This document shows positions 1-4,436 of a DNA stretch of 5,148 nt, piece by piece. The notes beneath the pieces were generated by a model. The model searched no databases and was not told where the DNA came from. It worked only from the letters and a program-made list of their open reading frames with translations. Made by a program: the position numbers and the translations under genes. Within the stretch, counting starts at the first letter, position 1, and the number at the start of each line of letters is the position of its first letter. This DNA is from Planctomycetia bacterium. GTDB taxonomy: Bacteria > Planctomycetota > Planctomycetia > Gemmatales > Gemmataceae. The DNA lies in contig SXHE01000928.1 of NCBI GenBank assembly GCA_005773755.1, positions 1 to 5,148 on the forward strand. Direction: 5' to 3'.

Positions 1-1427
1 GACCAGAAGCCCAGTCCGCGGCAGCCGCACGCGAGGCTCAGGTACGCGAGCACGCGCACCTGCTCCGGGTGCGGGCCGATGGGGTCCGCGAACTTGTCCT
101 CCGGCTTCTGCCCCATCACGCTCGCGACGTACCAGTCGGGCAGGTGGTTCTGCACCCACGTCCAGAACACGGCGCGGCCGGAGGTGAGGGCGTTGCGCTG
201 GTCGAGCCAGTCGCGGTAGCGGTCCAGTTCGAGGCTGGTAAAGAGCGGCCAGCGGTGCGCGCCGACGAGGTCGAGGAACGACGAGTACGCCTGGAACCCG
301 TCCCACACGTCGGCCCCGAACGGGCGCTTCGGGTCGAGGTCGCGGATGAAACTGCGGGTGCGGTCAACGGCCGCGTCCTGCTCGGCGGTGCGCCCGCCGC
401 CCAGGTCCCAGAACAGCACGTCCGTGCCCGAAAACTTCTTGTGGTACGCGGTCAGCGCGTCGCGGGTGGCTTTCAGCGCCTGCGGGTCGTTCACGGTCGG
501 CGGTGGGGCCAGCGGCGCGGCCGGCACCAGCAGCCAGCCCTCGCGGTTGGCCTCGTCGAGCACGTCCTGCGGCACGTCGGCCGTCACATACAGCGCGTCG
601 AACCCGGCCTGGCGGAGCACGTGTAGCGGCACGCCGCTGTACCGCACGGCGCGGAAGAAGAACGGCTTGTTGTCCACGAACAGTTGGCCGCCCTGTTGCG
701 TGGCGAGCCGGCCGCGCGGGCCGCTGCCCGGTCCGCTGGGCCGCTTCACGGGCACGCCGGGCGTTCCCGGGGCCGCGCCTTCGGGCGGCTTCACCGGCCC
801 GATGTCGATGTCGTCGATCCACACCTCGGCCGTGCCCGGCCCGGTGTACAGGTTCAGCACCAGCCGGTCGATGTACGCCCCGGTGCTGTTGACCGCGTGG
901 CCGATCTTGGTCTGGAGCACGGGGAGCTGCTTGCCCACCAGCCCCGGCACGTCGGTCAGCGTCAGCTTCTGCCACTGCCGGCTCTTGTCGCAGGTGTCGC
1001 CCACGATGAGCGCGGTGAGCGGCGCTTCCGGGCGCGCCGGGTCCGGTTCCTTGGGGAACACGACCCGCGCGCGGAGCTGGACGCCGGCCTTCGTCGCCTT
1101 CACCCACACGCCCGCGGTGAGCGTGGCCGCGACCGGGGCCGGCGGGGTGTCGTAGTGGTAGTGGATGAACGCCGAGTCGCCGGCCGCGAGGTCGGCCGTC
1201 AGCTTGATGTGCTCGCTGGTCGGCTGGCTCTTGAACGACTGGTCGGAGATGTCGTGTTCCTTCACCTCGACCTTGACGTTGGCGTCGCCGCGCACGAGCA
1301 CGGTGTTCTTGCCGCCAAAGCTGTACCGGTGGACCGGCTCCGCGCGGACCGGCACCAGCGCCACGCCGGCCGCCACCGCGATCAGCACCACGAGCAACAG
1401 CGACTGAGCGCGCGTCGGCCTGGGCAT
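1..1427 (-). CDS. Secreted glycoside-hydrolase-like barrel protein, C-terminus beyond window
   Basis: The frame is open from the ATG at 1427 down to the window edge, giving 475 complete codons and no stop. The start is supported by a strong Shine-Dalgarno GGAAGGA (plus-strand 1434-1440) six bases upstream. Residues 1-29 form a signal peptide (MPRPTR, then a long Leu/Val/Ala core ending VRA), so export is expected. Residues about 30-210 look like a beta-sandwich, carbohydrate-binding-like domain ending in WIDDIDIG (203-210). A Pro/Gly-rich linker follows (about 211-240). From about 245 the pattern fits a TIM-barrel glycosidase-like fold: VDNKPFFFRAV (251-261), QAGFDALYV, VLFWDLGGG (to 345), RPFGADVWDGFQ, VFWTWVQNHLPDWY, and a final CRGLGFW. 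I recall similar secreted planctomycete proteins of unknown function; the enzymatic activity is inference. The Asn-Glu acid/base pair of clan-A glycosidases is not visible where FWDLGGG lies, so it may bind rather than cleave glycans. It is transcribed divergently from the HEAT lipoprotein gene. Confidence 0.8.
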   Translation of the reverse strand, partial: MPRPTRAQSLLLVVLIAVAAGVALVPVRAEPVHRYSFGGKNTVLVRGDANVKVEVKEHDISDQSFKSQPTSEHIKLTADLAAGDSAFIHYHYDTPPAPVAATLTAGVWVKATKAGVQLRARVVFPKEPDPARPEAPLTALIVGDTCDKSRQWQKLTLTDVPGLVGKQLPVLQTKIGHAVNSTGAYIDRLVLNLYTGPGTAEVWIDDIDIGPVKPPEGAAPGTPGVPVKRPSGPGSGPRGRLATQQGGQLFVDNKPFFFRAVRYSGVPLHVLRQAGFDALYVTADVPQDVLDEANREGWLLVPAAPLAPPPTVNDPQALKATRDALTAYHKKFSGTDVLFWDLGGGRTAEQDAAVDRTRSFIRDLDPKRPFGADVWDGFQAYSSFLDLVGAHRWPLFTSLELDRYRDWLDQRNALTSGRAVFWTWVQNHLPDWYVASVMGQKPEDKFADPIGPHPEQVRVLAYLSLACGCRGLGFW

Positions 1428-1481
1428 ACGAGTTCCTTCCGCGAAAATGCAGCGCGTCGCCTATACCCGGCGGCGCGGCAG

Positions 1482-1528
1482 GGCGGAAGGCCAAAGGCAG
1501 AGGCGGAAGGCCAAAGGCAGAGGCAGAG
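1482..1528. repeat. 20-bp tandem repeat, two full copies plus a partial
   Basis: The unit GGCGGAAGGCCAAAGGCAGA occurs exactly twice, at 1482-1501 and 1502-1521, followed by GGCAGAG (1522-1528), which repeats part of the unit. Read at finer scale it is a GGCAGA/GGCGGA/GGCCAA purine-rich hexamer-like series. It lies between divergent genes, upstream of both coding starts. Slippage between the identical copies is a plausible origin. I cannot tell whether it affects expression. Confidence 0.85.
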
Positions 1529-1557
1529 GGCCGGCGAGCGGCGCGGCGAATCCCGCG

Positions 1558-1586
1558 TTGACCTGTGCCCGCGTTCGCGGTATTCG
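1558..1586 (+). promoter_or_regulatory. Candidate sigma70-type promoter of the HEAT lipoprotein gene
   Basis: TTGACC (1558-1563, five of six matches to the -35 consensus) is followed by exactly 17 bases and then TATTCG (1581-1586, three of six to the -10 consensus). Transcription would begin near 1593, leaving a leader of about 28 bases that contains the AGGGG ribosome site. The spacing is ideal, but the -10 box is weak, and planctomycete promoter rules are not well enough known to me for more than a suggestion. Confidence 0.35.
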
Positions 1587-1609
1587 CCCGCCCATTCCGC
1601 GACCCAGCC

Positions 1610-1615
1610 GAGGGG
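1610..1615 (+). promoter_or_regulatory. Ribosome binding site that fixes the GTG start of the HEAT lipoprotein
   Basis: GAGGGG lies five bases before the GTG at 1621. Translation from this GTG gives a compact lipoprotein signal sequence. The in-frame ATG further upstream at 1447 would add an Arg-rich, repeat-encoded stretch with no protein character, so the Shine-Dalgarno decides in favour of 1621. Confidence 0.7.
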
Positions 1616-1620
1616 ATACC

Positions 1621-2547
1621 GTGTACCGCGCACTGACGATTGCCGCCGCCGCCCTGTTGCCGGCCGGGTGCGCGGGCACGTGGGACGCGGTCACCAGCCG
1701 CAACTTCCGCGACGCGCCGTTCAAGACGCTGCGCAACGAGATGTCGCCCGAAGACGCGGTCGCCGTGCTGAAGGCCGAACCGCCGCGCTCCGGCGACGAG
1801 CGGGCGAAGGCCATGCTCCGGTTGAAAGAGCCGCTCCGCGACCGGCGCTCGCAAGAGGACCAGGATCAGGTGCTGGCCGTACTGTCGCGGACCGCGACGG
1901 CCGACAAGAGCGTCGTGCTGCGGAACGCGGCCATCGACGCGCTGGGCCGGTTCGAAGACCCGCGCGCGCCCGCGGTGCTGATGCAGGCGTACCAGAGCGC
2001 CGACGGCCGCGAGAACGCCGCCGGCCCGAAGGTGCCCGACGCGGCGACCATCGTGCCCGCGAGCGGGCTGAGCGCCGGCCGCCTCCCGACGCGCAGCGGC
2101 CTCGACCCGTCGCTGCTCGCCGGGCCGACCGGGTTCCCCGACGACACCGCCGCGGCGCTGCGGTGCCGGTGCCTCGAATCGCTGGCGCACACGAACAGTG
2201 TGGAAGCGGCGCGGTTCCTCGCGGCGGTCGCCGGCGCGTCCGGGGCGGACGTGGTGCCCGTCGGCAGTGACCACCCCGAAGTGAAGCAGGCCGCGGTCCG
2301 CGGGCTGGGCCGGTGCCGGCAGCAGGAAGCGGTTCTCGCGCTGGTGCACGTCCTCGGCGCGGAAGCGGGCAAAGACCCGTCGCTGGCCCGCGGCGCGCAC
2401 ACCGGGCTGGTGCGGCTGACGGGCAAGAAGCTGCCGCCCGACCCGCAGATGTGGAACGAGGTCGTGCAGGCCGGCGTGACCCTCGCCCCGGAACCGACCC
2501 CGTTCGAGAACGCGCTCCAGAACGCCACGTTCTGGGAGAAGAAGTAA
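1621..2547 (+). CDS. HEAT-repeat lipoprotein of planctomycete type
   Basis: The protein has 308 residues when started at the GTG preceded by GAGGGG. Its N-terminus is a lipoprotein signal: a short Ala/Leu core followed by LLPAGC, with Cys17 as the predicted lipidation site, so it should be membrane-anchored and face the periplasm. After the Cys comes WDAVTSRNFRD, then a Pro-Glu-Asp-Ala-Val-containing helix and a charged segment. Helical HEAT-like units follow: around residue 98 (VLRNAAIDALGRFEDPRA), 181 (RCRCLESLAHTNSVEAARFL), 221 (VKQAAVRGLGRCRQQEAVLAL) and 256 (ARGAHTGLVRLTGKKLPPDP). HEAT repeats form curved alpha-solenoids that bind proteins, so a scaffold or interaction role is likely and enzymatic activity is not expected. 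The segment at about residues 135-175 (rich in Gly, Pro, Ser) looks like a loop between repeats. I recall similar proteins in planctomycetes without an assigned function. The specific partner is unknown. Confidence 0.85.
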   Translation: MYRALTIAAAALLPAGCAGTWDAVTSRNFRDAPFKTLRNEMSPEDAVAVLKAEPPRSGDERAKAMLRLKEPLRDRRSQEDQDQVLAVLSRTATADKSVVLRNAAIDALGRFEDPRAPAVLMQAYQSADGRENAAGPKVPDAATIVPASGLSAGRLPTRSGLDPSLLAGPTGFPDDTAAALRCRCLESLAHTNSVEAARFLAAVAGASGADVVPVGSDHPEVKQAAVRGLGRCRQQEAVLALVHVLGAEAGKDPSLARGAHTGLVRLTGKKLPPDPQMWNEVVQAGVTLAPEPTPFENALQNATFWEKK

Positions 2548-2570
2548 GCACCCGTCATCTCGATCACCGC

Positions 2571-2599
2571 TTCCGACCGTCCGCGCCGTCGGTTAGGAT
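2571..2599 (+). promoter_or_regulatory. Weak candidate promoter ahead of the short ORF and the ExbD-like gene
   Basis: TTCCGA (2571-2576, three of six to the -35 consensus) is separated by 17 bases from TAGGAT (2594-2599, four of six to the -10 consensus). A start near 2606 would put the GGAGG at 2611-2615 almost at the 5' end of the message. The boxes are poor individually. Spacing and position between two co-directional genes are the main reasons to list it. Confidence 0.22.
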
Positions 2600-2622
2600 G
2601 GACGTGAAGCGGAGGTCGCCCC

Positions 2623-2700
2623 ATGTTCGAGTTGGTCGTGTTTCAGCGATCTCCCACCGGTGACTCTGTAGCGCCTCGAACGCAGCGCGCGGAGTTGTGA
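2623..2700 (+). CDS. Possible 25-residue leader peptide overlapping the next start
   Basis: An ATG at 2623 follows a consensus GGAGG (2611-2615) at seven bases, the best ribosome site in the window. It opens 25 codons beginning MFELVVFQRSPTGD and ending QRAEL. Its TGA (2698-2700) overlaps the ATG at 2700 of the ExbD-like gene in a TGATG junction, an arrangement typical of translational coupling. The peptide has no recognisable domain, signal sequence or run of identical amino acids that would suggest a classical attenuator. It may be a coupling leader, a small protein or chance; the strong Shine-Dalgarno together with the precise overlap is the argument for a real feature. Confidence 0.35.
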   Translation: MFELVVFQRSPTGDSVAPRTQRAEL

Positions 2701-3077
2701 TGCACCTTCGACACGTCCTGGCTTGCGGGGTCGTTGTGCTGGTCTGCGCCGGCGCGTCCGCCGCTGAGCCGGCCCCGCCGCCGCGCGAGGTGGTGCGGTT
2801 CAACGTGCGGATCATCAGCACTGATAAAGGGGCGATCGAGAAACTCACCCTGTCCGGCGACGGCATCGCGAAGCCACTCGACCTCAAGGCCGACGTTGCG
2901 GCCTTCGAGAAGGCGCTCAAGGAACTGGCCACGAAGCACAAGGGCAAGAGTTTCGCGCTGACGCTCGAAGTCGATGGTAAGCTGCTCTACGCGCACGTCG
3001 TCGAGTTGCACGACGCCACCGTTCGCGCCGGGTTCACGGTCGTCTCGTGGGCACTGCTCGACCCGAAGAAGCGGTAG
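2700..3077 (+). CDS. Small exported protein with an ExbD/TolR-like periplasmic domain
   Basis: The protein has 125 residues. ATG 2700 is preferred over the adjacent in-frame GTG 2697 because GGAG at 2691-2694 sits five bases before it. Residues 1-22 are a Sec signal peptide (MHLRHV, hydrophobic Val/Leu/Ala core, ASA-A cleavage region). Cys16 is preceded by Val, so a lipobox is unlikely. Residues about 31-120 follow the beta-alpha-beta pattern of the ExbD/TolR C-terminal domain: VVRFNVRI strand, a turn at STDKGAI, helix DVAAFEKALKELATKH (65-80), strand SFALTLEVDGKLLY (84-97), then HVVELHDATVRAGFTVVSWALL (99-120). In ExbD this domain follows a transmembrane helix with an essential Asp and works with ExbB/TolQ to use the proton-motive force. 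Here that anchor and Asp are absent, and no exbB or tonB gene is in view. The ExbD likeness is a judgement from sequence pattern, so function is uncertain. Confidence 0.7.
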   Translation: MHLRHVLACGVVVLVCAGASAAEPAPPPREVVRFNVRIISTDKGAIEKLTLSGDGIAKPLDLKADVAAFEKALKELATKHKGKSFALTLEVDGKLLYAHVVELHDATVRAGFTVVSWALLDPKKR

Positions 3078-3084
3078 CTTCTCG

Positions 3085-3090
3085 GATAAT
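3085..3090 (+). promoter_or_regulatory. Isolated -10-like box upstream of the transporter gene
   Basis: GATAAT matches five of six bases of the -10 consensus and lies in the 54-bp gap before the transporter ATG, placing a possible transcription start near 3097. No recognisable -35 box is present 16-18 bases upstream, where the sequence is still the end of the ExbD-like gene. In such GC-rich DNA the AT-rich box is noticeable, but alone it is weak evidence. Confidence 0.22.
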
Positions 3091-3131
3091 TCACTCGCGT
3101 TCGCGCGGTCGGGCGTATCTCATTCGGGAGC

Positions 3132-4436
3132 ATGTCCCACCAGCCGCCCGACCCCGACGAACGCGCGCGCCTGCGCCGCTGGCAAGCGGTCACGGTCGCC
3201 ACCCTCTTCGTCGGGTACGCCGGGTACTACGTGTGCCGGTCCGTGCTGCCGGTCGCCTCCACCGGCATGATGAACGATCCCGCCTCCGGGATCGACGAGG
3301 TCGCCTACGGCCGGCTCGTCGCCGTCGGCATCTACCTGTACGCGCTCGGCAAGTTGCTGAACGGCGTCGGCGCGGAATACGTCAGCGGGCGCGCCGCGTT
3401 CCTGCTGGGCATGGTGCTGTCGGTCGCGGTGGTCGCGTGCTTCGGGTTCGCCGCGGGCGCGGGCGCGATGCTGGTGCTGTGGGGCGCGAACCGGTTCGTG
3501 CAGTCGGCCGGGTGGGTCGGGCTCGTAAAAATCACCGGCCGCTGGTTCTCGCCCGCGCGGCTCGCGACCGTTATGGGCGTGCTGTCGCTCAGTTACTTGT
3601 TCGGCGACGCGCTGGCGCGGTTCTACCTCGGCGCGTTCGTCATGGCCGGGGTCGGCTGGCGCGAGCTGTTCCTGGTCGCGGCCGGCACGGTCGCGGTGCT
3701 CGCGCTCGTCTCCTGCCCCGTGCTGAAAAGCTCGCCGCGCGACGTGGGACTGCCGGAACCGCCGCCGGCGGCGCGGAACGTGTTCGGCGCGGGCGACCAC
3801 GGCGACGGCCGCGTTCCGCTGGGTAAGCTGCTCGGCCCGCTGGTCGCGTCGCGCCTGTTCTGGCTGGTCTGCGCCATGAACATGGGGCTGACCGCGATCC
3901 GCGAGACGTTCAACGCCTGGACCCCGCGGTACCTCGAAAAGGGCGTCGGCCTGTCGCCGGGCGACGTGGGAATGCTCAGCGCGCTGTTCCCGCTGTGCGG
4001 GGCGGTCGCGTCGCTCGCGGCCGGGTGGTACGGCGACCGGCTGAAGGGTCGGTACGGGCGACTCATGGTCCCGCTCGCGGCGCTCGCCACGATCGTGCTG
4101 TGGGCGTTCGCCAACACCGACCTGCGCGACCGGCCGACGCTGGCGCTGGCGCTGATCGGTGCCGCGGCCCTGTTCGTGATGGGGCCGTACACGTTCTGCT
4201 CCGGCGTGCTGGCGCTGAACCTGGGCGGCAAGCGGGCCGGGGCCGCGTCCACCGGCATCATCGACGCGATCGGCTACCTGTGCGGCGCGATCGTCTCCGG
4301 CGAGGTCGCGGGGCACCTCGTCAAGCACTACGGGTTCGCCCCGCTTCTCGATGTGCTGTTCTGGCTCGGCGTCGGCACCTGCGCCGTAACGGTCGTCTAC
4401 TGGTGTTTCGAGGAACGCGGAGCCAACGCGCCATGA
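3132..4436 (+). CDS. Organophosphate:phosphate antiporter-type MFS transporter
   Basis: A 434-residue protein with about 12 hydrophobic helices and a central hydrophilic loop (about 200-230) between two six-helix halves, the size and plan of the OPA family (GlpT, UhpT, PgtP). Compared from memory with E. coli GlpT, helix 1 reads YAGYYVCRS, aligning Arg36 with GlpT Arg45. Helix 7 reads GLTAIRETFNAWTPRYL, aligning Arg257 with Arg269. These are the two phosphate-coordinating arginines. Further matches are NRFVQSAGW, KSSPRDVGLPE in the central loop and GKRAGAASTGIIDAIGYLCG near helix 11. GlpT His165 appears to be replaced by Arg137 (TGRWFS). Import of a phosphorylated or phosphonate compound across the inner membrane in exchange for phosphate is inferred; the exact substrate is not readable. 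The GGGAG at 3126-3130 is only one base from the ATG, unusually close. The stop overlaps the dehydrogenase start (ATGA), so the two are co-translated. Confidence 0.88.
   Translation: MSHQPPDPDERARLRRWQAVTVATLFVGYAGYYVCRSVLPVASTGMMNDPASGIDEVAYGRLVAVGIYLYALGKLLNGVGAEYVSGRAAFLLGMVLSVAVVACFGFAAGAGAMLVLWGANRFVQSAGWVGLVKITGRWFSPARLATVMGVLSLSYLFGDALARFYLGAFVMAGVGWRELFLVAAGTVAVLALVSCPVLKSSPRDVGLPEPPPAARNVFGAGDHGDGRVPLGKLLGPLVASRLFWLVCAMNMGLTAIRETFNAWTPRYLEKGVGLSPGDVGMLSALFPLCGAVASLAAGWYGDRLKGRYGRLMVPLAALATIVLWAFANTDLRDRPTLALALIGAAALFVMGPYTFCSGVLALNLGGKRAGAASTGIIDAIGYLCGAIVSGEVAGHLVKHYGFAPLLDVLFWLGVGTCAVTVVYWCFEERGANAP

Larger units (their letters stand above)
1428..1620. promoter_or_regulatory. Divergent intergenic region between two exported-protein genes
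   Basis: This 193-bp gap separates two divergent starts (1427 minus, 1621 plus), so it must carry control signals for both genes. It holds the minus-strand Shine-Dalgarno at 1434-1440, a 20-bp tandem repeat at 1482-1528 and a plus-strand sigma70-like candidate at 1558-1586. For the minus gene I see only a weak TATAGG (plus-strand 1460-1465) with no good -35 box. No hairpin terminator or operator palindrome is evident. Confidence 0.6.

Noticed and set aside
1447..1620. ATG at 1447 as the start of the HEAT protein
   Set aside because: It would add 58 mostly Arg/Gly residues encoded by the tandem repeat and bury the lipoprotein signal. GTG 1621 has a good ribosome site and yields a proper lipobox.
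684..2270. Long plus-strand open frame of 528 codons
   Set aside because: It is the complement of the secreted barrel gene running into a wrong frame of the HEAT gene. It has the same low-complexity Arg-rich composition and no plausible start context.
364..2400. Long minus-strand open frame of 678 codons spanning the divergent promoter region
   Set aside because: It overlaps both the secreted barrel gene and the HEAT lipoprotein gene in other frames. Its translation is Arg/Gly/Ala-rich with no domain or signal features, as expected for an antisense shadow in GC-rich DNA.
2573..2592. Hairpin CCGAC/GTCGG after the HEAT gene as a terminator
   Set aside because: The stem is only five base pairs with a ten-base loop and no following T run, which is within chance expectation for GC-rich DNA.
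2697..2699. GTG 2697 as the start of the ExbD-like protein
   Set aside because: It adds one residue only and lies two bases after GGAG. ATG 2700 at five bases is better placed and makes the TGATG overlap.
3275..3294. Inverted repeat CGATCCC/GGGATCG within the transporter gene
   Set aside because: Seven base pairs with a six-base loop inside a well-conserved coding region fits the encoded residues around NDPASGID and needs no extra explanation.
3120..4328. Minus-strand open frame of 402 codons opposite the transporter
   Set aside because: The plus strand encodes an unmistakable 12-helix transporter here. The antisense product is rich in Arg, Glu and Gln without hydrophobic or domain structure.
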